A stretch of 60,655 nt of DNA from Pseudomonadota bacterium (GCA_023424095.1 JAFAEG010000046.1:1-60655); one strand, 5' to 3'. Shown: positions 1 through 9,647, counted from the stretch's first letter. Notes: generated by a model from the sequence alone, not told the origin. Program-made: numbers and translations.

Positions 1-336
<336 letters not shown>

Positions 337-444
337 TCACACTGTCACCGACAGCATTGCATAGCTTTGCTTTGGGTGAGCGTGGCTCAGCCAGATGAAC
401 ATTGTGCACGATTTCTAGAACAAACCCGTACGCGGCGCCGGCTT

Positions 445-563
445 CATAGCTTGGTGGCTATAGCGTCTGTGACCCACCCGATCCCATCTCGAACTCGGCC
501 GTGAAACCAGACAGCGCCGATGGTACTATCGCTTAAGCGATGGAAGAGTAGGTCGTCGCCAGG
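445..563 (+). rRNA. rrf: 5S ribosomal RNA
   Basis: The sequence has the alphaproteobacterial 5S pattern: TTGGTGGCTATAGCG near the 5' end, the conserved core CCCGATCCCATCTCGAACTC, and a 3' strand ending CGTCGCCAGGC that pairs with the 5' end. Ends are accurate to a few bases. It follows the 23S gene in the usual order. Confidence 0.95.
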
Positions 564-612
564 CTTTGTAGCCGGCGCCGCGCACGGGAAACCCATTCAC
601 AACGTTATGACA

Positions 613-645
613 AGCCGCTGCCGGGAATCCCGAGCGGCGGCTTTG
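613..645 (+). terminator. Terminator-like hairpin after 5S rRNA
   Basis: AGCCGC at 613 pairs with GCGGCT ending at 642, with further pairing inside (CCGGGA with TCCCG), followed by a short T stretch. It lies between the 5S rRNA and the initiator tRNA, so it may end part of the rRNA transcripts. Confidence 0.55.
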
Positions 646-679
646 TCGTCTCGGGGCTCAAGCAGCCTCGAGAAGGTGG

Positions 680-757
<78 letters not shown>

Positions 758-764
758 TCAAAAG

Positions 765-795
765 ACCGCTAGCCCAATGGGTTAGCGGTTTTTTT
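765..795 (+). terminator. Rho-independent terminator supplied by the island after the tRNA
   Basis: An 11-bp stem (ACCGCTAGCCC with GGGTTAGCGGT, one G-T pair) encloses a 3-base loop and is followed by seven T residues. It starts 8 bp after the left att repeat, inside the island, and would end transcription of the tRNA gene. Confidence 0.88.
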
Positions 796-1013
796 GTGTC
801 TGCGGCCGATGGCGAACTTTGAGCTCTGTAAGCACTTTGGAAGCATGCAGGCGCGTAGGCACGCGTGTTCCGCGACTGACGGACATAAGGATCTGCGTCT
901 CCGCTCCGGCGACATTGGGCTTGTTGGATTTCGGCTTGTCCAGTCTACTTGAGCGACCAGAGTTTGCCGAACGAGGGTGACTGGTTGATCGTCGCGTTGC
1001 GGGGCCCAATTGG

Positions 1014-1530
1014 ATGAGGACCAATGTCTCCTTCACTGCCGCGTTAACGCTCTTGGTGCTCGCCTGTAGGCGGGAGACTGGGTTCTCTGAGGGCCAGCAG
1101 GACGGTGCTGGCACAAACGGGGCCCCTAACCATTTCAGATGCTGCAGCCCAAACCCGCGAGCGGTGGGAGCTCCAATCCAGCGACGAAGCAGCGGTCCTG
1201 GCGCTCTTGTCAGCGTCCGACCAGCCCGCCATCCGCCTCTACTGCCCGGCGCGCGCCAGACGCTTGATCGTCAACGTGCCAGACTTTGAGCCAGTCGGCC
1301 CTGAAGAGCGACTGTCGATCGGAAGCGGGAGCCATTCGACCGTGCTGGTGGCTGAATCTCGTGGTGATGCTGAACGCAGCGGCGTCACAGGTTCTGGCGA
1401 AGTGCCTGCTAACCTAGATGTGCTGATTATGGGTCCGGCTACTACCATTTACGGCTCACAGGCCAGCGTCTCGCATTGCGCGCCGCCAGCCGCTCTCGCC
1501 CGTTCGTTCGGTGCGGGTGCAGAGGTGGCG
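1014..1530 (+). pseudogene. Frameshifted lipoprotein-like gene (hypothetical)
   Basis: An ATG at 1014 opens a lipoprotein-like N-terminus (MRTNVSFTAALTLLVLAC, lipobox LVLAC). The rest of a sphingomonad-type exported protein continues in another frame from about 1105: RLYCPARARRLIVNVP, EERLSIGSGS, SGVTGSGEVP, APPAALARSF. That frame then runs past the family's usual end, near ARSF at about 1510, to 1869 and into the neighbouring mucR-like gene. The frame change near 1100 and the lost stop both point to decay. I recognise the family only as an uncharacterised exported protein. No function is assigned. The interval 796-1013 shows nothing further. Confidence 0.45.
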
Positions 1531-1854
1531 ATGCGGCCCCTGCAGCTGGGCGCGTTCCGCCAGCCCTCGATCTCCGAGCTCGGTCCTTGCTTGATGCAGA
1601 GTGGTAAGGAGCTCCGAGTGGCGCCGATCCGAGCGTTGGCACTGAACCTTGCTGGAATGCGCGGATTGAAGGGCGGTTTGTCACCTATTCACCCCGAGGA
1701 CCAAACTGGGCCCCGTATTTGGACACGCTCTACCGCGGGCGAGGGCGACGAGAAGCCCCTCCCATCTGGCAGGCGCCGGCAAGGGGCAGACTTAGCCGGC
1801 TGCACCTTCCTTCGGAGCCGCGGCTTTGCCTCCACGCTTCGCAGCGGGCTCGCC

Positions 1855-2247
1855 CTACTTCCGTCCTAAGCCAAACGACACGGCCAGGGCCCGACGCGTT
1901 TCCGCGTAGTTCGGGGCAACCATCGGATAGTCCTTCTTCAGGCCGAACTCCGCACGGTAATCGGCGGGCTCCATATCGTGCGATGTGCGGATGTGCCGCT
2001 TTAGCAACTTCTGCTTCGATCCGCAGACCAGGCACGTGATCGCGTCCGGCTTGATCGCGGCGCGGGCCGAGACGACGGGCTCACGTTTTGCGGGTACGGA
2101 GTCAGCCGAAGATCCCGCGCCGAGACCGTTGAGCGCTTTGTGAACGTTCTGGATGAGGGTCGGCAGGTCGGATGCCGGGACGCTATTGTTCGAGACATGC
2201 GCCGAAACGATGTCGGCAGTCAGCGCGAGGAGATTTTCGTCGGGCAT
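1855..2247 (-). CDS. MucR/Ros-family zinc-finger transcriptional regulator
   Basis: The 130-residue protein matches the MucR/Ros family, alphaproteobacterial DNA-binding regulators with one C2H2 zinc finger. The N-terminal half is helical (MPDENLLALTADIVSAHVSNN), and the finger is C72-x2-C75-x9-H85-x4-H90 in TCLVCGSKQKLLKRHIRTSH. The family C-terminal motif follows (MEPADYRAEFGLKKDYPMVAPNY). I chose the ATG at 2247 because AAGGA lies about six bases upstream and because MucR proteins begin this way; an in-frame ATG at 2301 would add 18 unlike residues. It probably regulates exopolysaccharide, motility or island genes, but no target is visible here. Confidence 0.93.
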   Translation of the reverse strand: MPDENLLALTADIVSAHVSNNSVPASDLPTLIQNVHKALNGLGAGSSADSVPAKREPVVSARAAIKPDAITCLVCGSKQKLLKRHIRTSHDMEPADYRAEFGLKKDYPMVAPNYAETRRALAVSFGLGRK

Positions 2248-2741
2248 GTTCGATCCTTGGATGAGAATGATGCCTGAAGGCAAGAAGCGTGTCGAAGTCA
2301 ATCAGTGAGGCTCACGTCACGGACCAGCATATGTCGGCGGTTCAGATCGGGACGGCAACGGTGCCCATCCGCAAATGGGAGAGGCGTGCAACCGCGTAAG
2401 GTTCGCCGCGCATGCCCATCGAAGGGAGTCTCCAAATGACGCATCAGCTTAAGGTCACGCAGGCTGCCCAAGCACTGTATTCGCTTGAGCAGCTCCCCTG
2501 CGAGAGCAGCGCCGCGGCTAGGGACACGTCGTCCAAGCGAAACGGGCGAAGCGAGCCAGTGCCTAAAGTCGACGAAGGCAAAGATAGGAATAGGCGCATT
2601 GGTTGGAGTGGCTGCGGCCGCTACGGTCGCTACCTTGTTCTCTTCTAACCGGAGGTTTGACCCAGGCCAGTAGCAGGCGGCCGGAGAGCGGCAGCAAGTC
2701 ACGCCCACTAAGTCTAAATGGGCGGCTGGCGAGCTCGTGGG
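2248..2741. other. Gene-poor interval with one weak small ORF
   Basis: No recognisable gene is present in these 494 bases. A short reading frame on the plus strand (2485-2673) ends in a glycine/alanine-rich hydrophobic stretch (AKIGIGALVGVAAAATVATLF) followed by basic residues, as in a small single-span membrane protein. It lacks a convincing ribosome binding site, so I do not call it a gene. Confidence 0.5.
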
Positions 2742-5700
2742 CTATCCCCCATCACCGATCAGCACGAATGGCGCCCAATAGAACGGATGCGCCCAGCTTA
2801 CGCCCGCGTCGGCCCGCGGATCGTTGCGGATCTCCTGCATCGCCCGCTGGAACGCTTCGGCGCGGGCCATACCGCCGCGCTCCAGCTCCAACGTGCGTAC
2901 TGTCATGATTGGTGCAACCGCGTCGCTGACTGGCCAGTGGGAGGCAAGCAGCCCGCGCGCACCCGCGTAGAAGAAGGCTCGTGCGAGGCTGCCCAGCCCG
3001 TCTGCCGCGCCCGTATCGCCGGTCGCGGTGTTGCAGGCAGACAGGATCACCCAGTCAGCATTGAGCCGCAACGTGGCGACCTCTGACGCGGCCAGATAGC
3101 CGTCATCCGCGGCGCTTGGAATGTCCGGCGGCGTCAGCACCAAACCCGGCTCGCTCATGCCGGCCTCACCCGCCACCAGGCCATGCGTAGCGAAGGCAAG
3201 AATGCGGGCGCCGCGCAGATCCGCCGTGCGTAGGAGCGTCTCGGTCGCGCGCTCGGCGAGAAACACGGTTTCCGGCGATGCCCCGAGCGATCGTCGCATC
3301 CGCTCCAGCTCTACCGCCGTGCCCGGCAGCCGCGCCAGATTTCGCAACGCCTCCACATCGGTGTCAGCAGAGCGGTTCGGGCCCCGTCCGCGTGCTCGCG
3401 TCTGTCCGAAAAGGATCGGATCCCCGAAGCCGATGAAGCCGTCCCGCCGGCGGCGCGGCGGCGGCGCCTGACGCAGTGCCGCGAGCGATTGCAGCGCCGG
3501 CATATGGACCAGGGCATAAGCGTCAGCGAACCAGGGCGTTGCCCGCAGCGCAGCGGGATCGTCGTCTGCCCCTTGCGGCGGCGCGGTCACAAGCAGCGAG
3601 AATGGCAGTCCGGCCAAGGAACCGCCGGAGACGACAAAGACCCGCCTCTTGCCGCGCAGCACAGGCGCCACCGGCGCGACGAGCTCGCGATACAGATTGT
3701 GCGCGGTGGTTCGGTTGAAGCTGCGCTCCGAGCGGCCTTGCTCCTGAGTCGCGAGTTCGGCGATCCGCTCAGCCGGAGCATTCACTTGCGCGCCGACGTT
3801 CCAACGCAGGCGCTGCACCGCGCGCTCGATAACCTGCTCGCCCTCCTCGAAGCGATGCCAGCCAATTCCGTCGCGGCTCAGCACCATCGTGTGCGTCGCG
3901 AACATGCCTGGCACGACCATCAGCAAGGCTTCGTCGGGTCGCAGCAACGCCCGCGCCTGCGCGATGGTCAGTGGGTCGGGCCGGACTAGGGCGAAATAAT
4001 CGGGAAACTCGCGCCGCAGCCGCGTGTCCAGCGCGGTCATCCGCGTCTCGACCATCTCCCGCTCGGCGTTGAGCGCGCTCCGCGCCCCATCCGATTCCGG
4101 CCCGTTCAGTCCTTCGAAGCTCTGCCCGTAGCGCTCTGCATTGGCCGACCACTGCGCATTCAGCGCCTCGCGTTCGCGCACCAGCGCACCCAGCCCGCGC
4201 CCGACCTGGACCGCTTCTTGCCGCGCCGCCATCCGCGCGATCGCCTGGCTCGCATCGCCCGCCACCCCGTCCTGCAGCGCCGCGAATGCCTCTTCTTGTA
4301 GCGCCGCGAACTCGGCGGGATTGGCCTGCGCCTGCGCCCACGCCGCCTCCGCCAGATAGTGGAACCAGTCCGCCTGTGTCGTCTGAACCCGGCGCTGGAC
4401 CCGGTCGGCGCGTGGCCCATCTTCGCCGCCGCGCCGCGCGCGGGCATGCGCGACCAAGGCGCGCGCCGGTGCCAACGCCTCTCTCGCACGCGCTGGCTGA
4501 AACAGCCGCGCCATCGCCAGATTATCGGTCAATTGGATCGTCCGCTCGTTCGCGGCGCCTAGCAGCCGCGCATATTGCTCCACCAAGGCGGCAACCGCGA
4601 CTTCCGATTCTGCGAATCGTCCCTGACCAATCTGCATCGCCGCCAGGCCGTGCGTAGAAGCATATCGTTCCGGATCGTCCACCGACATGGTCCGCGCTCG
4701 CTGCGTATCAGTGCGGCGAAACAACGCTTCCGCCTCGGCATATCGGGCGTTGAAAGAATAGGCCAAGGCAAGATTATCCGCCGCGCCCAGCGTCAGCCGG
4801 TGCTGCGGCCCCAATCTCGCTTCGCTGGCCCCCAACACCCGTTCAAGCAACGGCGCCGCCTCGCGATGTCGTTCGCTCAGATTGTAGACACTGGCGAGGT
4901 TGTTGACTGCGAGCAGGGTGGTCGGATGGTTTGCGCCGAACGCCGCCTCGCTCGCGCTAAGCGACCGAACCAGGATCGGTTCGGCCTCCCCATGCCTCCC
5001 TTGCGCGAAATAAAGCAGGCCGAGCCCATTCAATGCATTGACCAACGTCGCCGGGTCGTCCTGCTGTCGATCGGCTCGTTCCAGCGCGTTCAACGCTAGC
5101 GCCTCCGCCTCGTCGAACCGCCCCGCCCCGGTCAGCAGGTCGATCAAATTGATCTCGGTCAGCAACACTTGCCTGTCGTCCGGCCCGGCCAGCCGCCGCC
5201 GCACCTCAATGACCCGCCGCAGCAGGAGTTCCGCCTCGCCCGGCCGTCCCGTCCCGCGCAATAGTACCGCCAGATTGCCCTGCGCCAGCAGGGTGCGCGC
5301 ATCCTCCGCGCCCAGCAGCCGCTCGCGGCTCGTCGCCACCCGCCGCAACACCTGCTCCGCCTCTTCGGTGCGGCCCAGCCCCTGCAGCGCATTGCCGAGC
5401 ACGCTGAGCGACGCCAGCACATCTTGGTCGTCCGGCCCGCGTAGCCGTTCCAGCCCGGCCGTCGCCGCTTCCAGCAAGTGCACCGCCTCGCGCGCCTGCC
5501 CCTGATAGAGCAGGACCGCCCCCAGATTGCTGCGCGCGATCAGGGCGTCGGGATGGTCAGGCCCCGCGCCGCGCTCGACGATCGCTAAATTCTCACGAAA
5601 CAGCGCCTCCGCCGCGTCGTAGCGCCCTTCCCGGATCAGCGCCTGTGCGGCCGCATCGCGCTGGTCGACGTCGACCAGGTCGAACGGAGGAGGGGCGGGC

Positions 5701-5807
5701 TGGGCCGCGACCGGGGCCATCGGCATGGCGAGTGCGAGCCCTAACCATATCCGCCTGCGGACACTTGCCACACGCTCACTCCATACCACCGCTACGACTG
5801 ATGCCAC
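2742..5807 (-). CDS. Exported TPR-CHAT protein (caspase-like protease candidate)
   Basis: The 1021-residue protein begins with a basic stretch and a hydrophobic signal (about residues 17-36, IWLGLALAMPMAPVAAQ), which predicts export. Residues about 45-430 form a series of tetratricopeptide repeats (patterns such as GRxxEAExLLxRxL and HPTTLLAVNNLA). The C-terminal third is a CHAT domain, a clan CD peptidase fold. The presumed catalytic pair is visible: His875 in FATHG and Cys925 in ILSACNT, with a C-terminal HPFYWAPFVLIGDG. TPRs probably bind a partner that controls or presents substrates. No cognate substrate or partner gene sits next to it. Known cytoplasmic TPR-CHAT proteins act with type III-E CRISPR systems, but no Cas gene is here and the signal peptide argues against that role. 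Confidence 0.88.
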   Translation of the reverse strand: MASVVAVVWSERVASVRRRIWLGLALAMPMAPVAAQPAPPPFDLVDVDQRDAAAQALIREGRYDAAEALFRENLAIVERGAGPDHPDALIARSNLGAVLLYQGQAREAVHLLEAATAGLERLRGPDDQDVLASLSVLGNALQGLGRTEEAEQVLRRVATSRERLLGAEDARTLLAQGNLAVLLRGTGRPGEAELLLRRVIEVRRRLAGPDDRQVLLTEINLIDLLTGAGRFDEAEALALNALERADRQQDDPATLVNALNGLGLLYFAQGRHGEAEPILVRSLSASEAAFGANHPTTLLAVNNLASVYNLSERHREAAPLLERVLGASEARLGPQHRLTLGAADNLALAYSFNARYAEAEALFRRTDTQRARTMSVDDPERYASTHGLAAMQIGQGRFAESEVAVAALVEQYARLLGAANERTIQLTDNLAMARLFQPARAREALAPARALVAHARARRGGEDGPRADRVQRRVQTTQADWFHYLAEAAWAQAQANPAEFAALQEEAFAALQDGVAGDASQAIARMAARQEAVQVGRGLGALVREREALNAQWSANAERYGQSFEGLNGPESDGARSALNAEREMVETRMTALDTRLRREFPDYFALVRPDPLTIAQARALLRPDEALLMVVPGMFATHTMVLSRDGIGWHRFEEGEQVIERAVQRLRWNVGAQVNAPAERIAELATQEQGRSERSFNRTTAHNLYRELVAPVAPVLRGKRRVFVVSGGSLAGLPFSLLVTAPPQGADDDPAALRATPWFADAYALVHMPALQSLAALRQAPPPRRRRDGFIGFGDPILFGQTRARGRGPNRSADTDVEALRNLARLPGTAVELERMRRSLGASPETVFLAERATETLLRTADLRGARILAFATHGLVAGEAGMSEPGLVLTPPDIPSAADDGYLAASEVATLRLNADWVILSACNTATGDTGAADGLGSLARAFFYAGARGLLASHWPVSDAVAPIMTVRTLELERGGMARAEAFQRAMQEIRNDPRADAGVSWAHPFYWAPFVLIGDGG

Positions 5808-5995
5808 GCCCCGTCGTCAATTCCCACCCTTTGCACTAAGCAATGTCCCAGGCTTCCGCTGGCGTATCAGTCTGTCAGCGCGCGATCCGCTTGGCGGGGC
5901 GATAGTGCCAGACCTAGGCCGCCACATGCGGCCAACAAACCACACATCCCAGTTCGCAGCCGCAGTTACCTCGCTGCACGACGTGTGCCGGCTAA

Positions 5996-6772
5996 TTAAT
6001 CGTTCTGCAGCTCTATCCAGACTGGCGCATGGTCGCTGGTCTTTTTCCAGCCCCTGACGTGCCGGTCCACTTGAGCATCCAACAGGCGAGGGGCGAGTGA
6101 CGGGCTCAGCAGTAGATGATCGATGCGGAGCCCCGCATTTCGCGCGAACGCATTCCGAAAATAGTCCCAGAAGGTGTAGACCGTCTCAACGGGGTGGACG
6201 GTTCGTAGTGCGTCTGTCCACCCTTGGTCCAGCAGGCGAGCATAGGCGCTGCGGACTTCAGGCGCGAACAGCGCATCGTCCAGCCACCGCTCCGGCTTAT
6301 AGACGTCCTGCTCGGTCGGCATGACGTTGAAATCGCCCGCAAGCATCACCGGTAACCCGGATGCCAGTAGCTCACCCGCGTGGCTGATCAGTCGCTCGAA
6401 CCATTGCAGCTTGTACTCGAATTTGGGCCCTGGACGCGGGTTTCCGTTGGGAAGGTACAGACCGCCGATTAGGATGCCCTTTACTGCCGCTTCGATGTAG
6501 CGGCTCTGGCTGTCTTTGTCCGCGCCAGGCAGATCACGGCGCGTTTCATGGATCTCGCCGCAGCGGCTGAGAATTGCGACACCGTTCCAGCTTTTCTGAC
6601 CATGCCAGATCGAATGGTAGCCAAGGTCCTTGAACGCGGCTTTGGGGAACTTCTCGTCAGGGGCTTTCAACTCCTGCAAGCACACAATGTCAGGCGCCGC
6701 TTCGCTCAGCCACCGCAGGATAACCGGCAGGCGCCCGTTGACCCCGTTTACATTGTAGGTCGCGACTTTCAT
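5996..6772 (-). CDS. xthA: Exodeoxyribonuclease III / AP endonuclease
   Basis: The 258-residue protein is a complete member of the ExoIII/APE1 family, which cuts DNA at abasic sites and removes 3' blocking groups in base-excision repair. Visible motifs in order: MKVATYNVNGVNGRL (metal-binding Asn), CLQELK (catalytic Glu), the DNA-contact region GLYLPNGNP, GDFNVMPTEQDV (Asp/Asn), and the terminal TSDHAPVW (Asp/His). I placed the start at the ATG at 6772 because the protein then begins exactly as the family does; the frame upstream (to 6859) is unlike XthA. This may be an extra copy carried by the island beside a chromosomal xthA elsewhere. Confidence 0.95.
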   Translation of the reverse strand: MKVATYNVNGVNGRLPVILRWLSEAAPDIVCLQELKAPDEKFPKAAFKDLGYHSIWHGQKSWNGVAILSRCGEIHETRRDLPGADKDSQSRYIEAAVKGILIGGLYLPNGNPRPGPKFEYKLQWFERLISHAGELLASGLPVMLAGDFNVMPTEQDVYKPERWLDDALFAPEVRSAYARLLDQGWTDALRTVHPVETVYTFWDYFRNAFARNAGLRIDHLLLSPSLAPRLLDAQVDRHVRGWKKTSDHAPVWIELQND

Positions 6773-6807
6773 GTGCTGGTGACCTTGTTGTCGTTCGAGA
6801 GAACTCG

Positions 6808-7050
6808 TCATTCCGCATTGCCGTTCCGGCTGAGGATCTTGGCGCGCACCCCAGGCCATTCATCGCCATCGCCCTCGTCCGAAGAGACGCCTGGCTTTAT
6901 GTCGAGCGCGGCGATCCGTATTGTTTCGCTCACCTCCACATCGTGTGCGGCGAACGCCTTCTTAAGAACGGCGATCATTGCATCGGTGGAAGACGGCTCC
7001 GCAGGATCGTCCTTCAGCGTGCAGTTCAATGCCAGTGCCTTGAGCGACAT
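6808..7050 (-). pseudogene. Truncated NAD(P)H-dependent FMN reductase / flavodoxin-like protein
   Basis: The 80 residues match only the N-terminus of flavodoxin-like NAD(P)H:FMN oxidoreductases: MSLKALALNCTLK, then SSTDAMIAVL, and DIKPGVSSDEGDGDEWPGVRAKIL. At that point the family continues with the flavin-binding core (typically DILVLGTPIW), but here the frame runs into unrelated residues (SRNGNAE) and stops. The FMN-binding region is therefore missing. The break lies 36 bases before the xthA start, so a deletion probably joined the two loci. The promoter side is intact and divergent from the SDR gene at 7128. Confidence 0.8.
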
Positions 7051-7127
7051 GTCCGTTCCTCATTCTTTGCGTGATGCGAGAACAAGCGGCGCGCAGGACA
7101 GTTCTCATCGCAGAGGAGAAATTTGAC

Positions 7128-7979
7128 ATGAGCGGCACCGACGAAATGATCCATGAGGACGGCCTTCCAGGTCATGAATCCGCGCTGGAGCCAAAACCTG
7201 ACTGGCAGCCGCGCTACCCGGGTTCGCGGCGGCTCGAGGGCAAAGTGGCGATTATCACCGGCGCCGACAGCGGCATCGGTCGCGCCGTGGCTGCGCTCTA
7301 CGCGCGAGAAGGTGCCGACATCGCCATCGTTTATCTGCTTGAAGACGACGACGCGGCCGAGACCAAGCGCATCGTCGAGAACGAAGGCCGTCGCGCAATC
7401 ACGGTGCGGGCGGAGATAGGCTCCAAAGCAACGTGCGAGTCGATCGCAAAGCAGACGCTCGCAGCTTTCGGTCGCATTGATATCCTCGTCAACAATGCTG
7501 GGGAGCAACACCCCGACAAGGAGATCACCGACATTAGTGAGGACCAGCTTCGACGCACGTTCCAGACCAACATCTTTGGCATGTTCTTCCTAGTGCAAGC
7601 GGTGCGCCCGCACCTCAACGAAGGGGCGGCGATCATCAATTGCACCAGCGTGACGCAGTATAAGGGCAGCAAGGAACTGCTCGACTACAGCGCCACCAAG
7701 GGTGCTATCACCGCCTTCACGCGCTCGCTTTCAGAAAACCTAGTTGGCGAAGGCATCCGAGTGAACGCGGTCGCACCCGGCCCTATCTGGACGCCGCTCA
7801 ATCCTTGTGGCGGGGCGAGCAAAGAAAAGCTGGAGCATTTTGGGGAAAGCACGCCCATGGGTCGTCCGGGTCAGCCAAACGAGGTGGCGCCGGCCTTCCT
7901 GTTTCTAGCCTGCGATGATGCCAGCTACATGTCTGGCCAGGTCCTGCACCCCAATGGCGGGATCATCGTGAATGGATGA
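7128..7979 (+). CDS. SDR-family oxidoreductase (YghA / glucose-ribitol dehydrogenase-like)
   Basis: The 283-residue short-chain dehydrogenase has an N-terminal extension rich in acidic and proline residues (DGLPGHESALEPKPDWQPRYPGS) typical of the YghA group. The Rossmann fold follows with TGADSGIG for NAD(P) binding, NNAG, the catalytic Ser in NCTSVTQYKGS, and YSATKGA (Tyr-x3-Lys). The start at 7128 is set by GAGGAGA eight bases upstream. Related enzymes oxidise or reduce sugars, polyols or aldehydes, and several are stress-induced. The substrate cannot be told from sequence. It is divergent from the truncated flavodoxin-like gene, which suggests an old redox-stress pair. Confidence 0.92.
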   Translation: MSGTDEMIHEDGLPGHESALEPKPDWQPRYPGSRRLEGKVAIITGADSGIGRAVAALYAREGADIAIVYLLEDDDAAETKRIVENEGRRAITVRAEIGSKATCESIAKQTLAAFGRIDILVNNAGEQHPDKEITDISEDQLRRTFQTNIFGMFFLVQAVRPHLNEGAAIINCTSVTQYKGSKELLDYSATKGAITAFTRSLSENLVGEGIRVNAVAPGPIWTPLNPCGGASKEKLEHFGESTPMGRPGQPNEVAPAFLFLACDDASYMSGQVLHPNGGIIVNG

Positions 7980-8157
7980 CAAGGCGGGAGGGGCGTCAAC
8001 GCGAGGTTGCGCTGTCTCTGTCAGAATGGACCACATCTGAGGGCCGGTTGCGGGTGAGTGCGCTCACCGGCGCGATCGCCCGCAATGGGCGCAAAGCCGA
8101 CGTCTCCGTCGAAAGGCAGGGATGCGTTCTATGCTGCCCGATCGGCGAAGCGTCTCC

Positions 8158-8189
8158 GAATGTCCGCTATCGACCCTTTGCGGACATTC
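8158..8189. repeat. Short inverted repeat (GTCCGC...GCGGAC type), copy 1
   Basis: GAATGTCCGC and GCGGACATTC form a 10-bp inverted repeat around TATCGACCCTTT. Related copies occur at 9648-9680 and 9839-9868, all between genes. Confidence 0.7.
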
Positions 8190-8269
8190 GTCCTCGGCGT
8201 CGGCTGCGACTGTTGCGGAGATCGTCAGTGCGGCTGTACGCTAAAAGCGATTGGAGCAAGGAATTGCCG

Positions 8270-8626
8270 ATGCCCTTAAGCGCCCTTTTAATTCCCTTGG
8301 TCTCGGGCCTGTCGGCAGGTGCGCTTGATCAGGGCATATTCGTGACAGGGGCGACCTATTGGGCTCACTGTTCGGCGCGGCTCGCGGTCGAAGGATCGAG
8401 GGCGGGCAACCGGTCGGATGCAGCGACGCTCGAGACATTGAGCGAGCAAGCCCTTCAGCGCGCGAGGGCCGCAAAGAATCGGGGTGAGTCGGATGAGCTA
8501 CTGCTCCGCTACGCGTCGAACATGAGAGCCTCGATCGAAGAGAGGCGCGATGACCCGTCTTACGCTCCGGGTCTCGAAAGAGCCGCCCTGCAGTGCCGGG
8601 CACGGATCGAGGAAGCGGCGGAATAG
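8270..8626 (+). CDS. Hypothetical exported protein
   Basis: The 118-residue protein has a hydrophobic N-terminus (MPLSALLIPLVSGLSAGA) that looks like a signal peptide. The rest is mostly helical and charged: residues 25-60 hold YWAHCSARLAVEGSRAG, and the C-terminal half has repeated Arg/Glu-rich helices ending CRARIEEAAE. Two Cys residues could form a disulfide after export. The ATG at 8270 has AAGGA about seven bases upstream; the frame is open further upstream but codes for an unlikely, repeat-derived sequence. I do not recognise the family and assign no function. Confidence 0.6.
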   Translation: MPLSALLIPLVSGLSAGALDQGIFVTGATYWAHCSARLAVEGSRAGNRSDAATLETLSEQALQRARAAKNRGESDELLLRYASNMRASIEERRDDPSYAPGLERAALQCRARIEEAAE

Positions 8627-8928
8627 CGGGCACATTAACGTCAATCCGCTTACGACCCCTTCTTCGGCTTTCCACCATAGCGGCCGTTCGCGAGTCCCCC
8701 GCGCCTTCCCGAAATCAGACGTTCGCGCTCACGTCGGCGGATGTCAGCTTTGACCCTCAGCAGACATGGCAGTTCGTGGAGTGGCCAAGGCTCTCGATGC
8801 CCGCAATAGGTCAAGACGGCCGTTGGGACACAGGTGGGATCGGGTTGAAAGCGAGCCTTCGTCAAGCGCTGGCGTGGCGCCAGCAACGCTGATACGGATG
8901 TGGCTCGCCTGCAACCCATTGAGGAGCA
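8627..8928. other. Intergenic region without a recognisable gene
   Basis: These 302 bases carry no reading frame that I can support on either strand. They hold decayed pieces resembling the GTCCGC-type repeats (AATCCGCTTACGACCCCTTC near 8641). The last bases supply GAGGAG for the gene at 8929. Confidence 0.5.
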
Positions 8929-9597
8929 ATGATGTTTGCGCACTTGCCGTTAATAGCGATCGCTGCCGTCATCACCGCTCAGGCGCCTGCCCCACCTGCC
9001 CGCCTTTGCGGTGGTGCGGATTTATCGCGCGGCAAACTGTCGATGACAGTTCGCATTTTGAATGCTCCTGCCGACCTTCACTCACCGTGGGTCCACGTGC
9101 GATCGCGGAATGATGACGGGTCTTATTCGCTGACGGTCGACTATCGACCCACGGAGCAAGGGTTAGGCAAGCCAAATATGGTCCATGTCGATGCCCTCAT
9201 GAGCTTTGCTGGCGATGCTGAAGCCAGGCCAATTCGGTTTGAATACCGCGAGCCCGGGGAGGCTTGGCTTAACCCTGTTTCTTGGATGACCCCGCAGCGT
9301 CATTCCCCCGACGAGGAAGCGCGGTTCCGCGCCATCTTCAGAATGGGCCAAGGCGAGCCTCTCCCGCATGGGACGGACGTGTTGGACGAGATGGCGAGGG
9401 GGGTTCGCTATGAGTTTAGAAACCTAGATGAGGCCGGCAACGTCGTCAGTACCGGCACGGCCGACTATCCTCCCCAACAGGTGATTGAGGGCATGTACTC
9501 CACAGCCAGGGCGCAGGCTGTGGCTCGCTTGCGGCCTTGCCCGACGGGGCAACCGCCGGCGATCGTGCCGGCGGCCCGGCCAACGCCAAATCCGTAA
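8929..9597 (+). CDS. Hypothetical exported protein
   Basis: The 222-residue protein starts with a signal-peptide-like segment (MMFAHLPLIAIAAVITAQAPA) and continues with a mature part of mixed strands and helices. Two Cys residues (in RLCGGADL and RLRPCPTG) could be joined after export. The C-terminal tail is rich in Pro and Ala (PPAIVPAARPTPNP), as in linkers. GAGGAGC directly before the ATG at 8929 supports the start; the second ATG at 8932 is equally possible. I do not recognise a domain. With the genes at 8270 and 9893 it makes a run of three exported proteins of unknown role on the same strand, separated by repeats. Confidence 0.65.
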   Translation: MMFAHLPLIAIAAVITAQAPAPPARLCGGADLSRGKLSMTVRILNAPADLHSPWVHVRSRNDDGSYSLTVDYRPTEQGLGKPNMVHVDALMSFAGDAEARPIRFEYREPGEAWLNPVSWMTPQRHSPDEEARFRAIFRMGQGEPLPHGTDVLDEMARGVRYEFRNLDEAGNVVSTGTADYPPQQVIEGMYSTARAQAVARLRPCPTGQPPAIVPAARPTPNP

Positions 9598-9647
9598 GAC
9601 TCGCCCACCGGCGAAACGCAGCGCCGTTTGGGAGGAGCTTCGAGTTC

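Noticed and set aside
2742..5807. TPR-CHAT protein as the protease partner of a type III-E CRISPR system
   Set aside because: There is no Cas7-11-like gene, no CRISPR array in the window, and the protein has a signal peptide.
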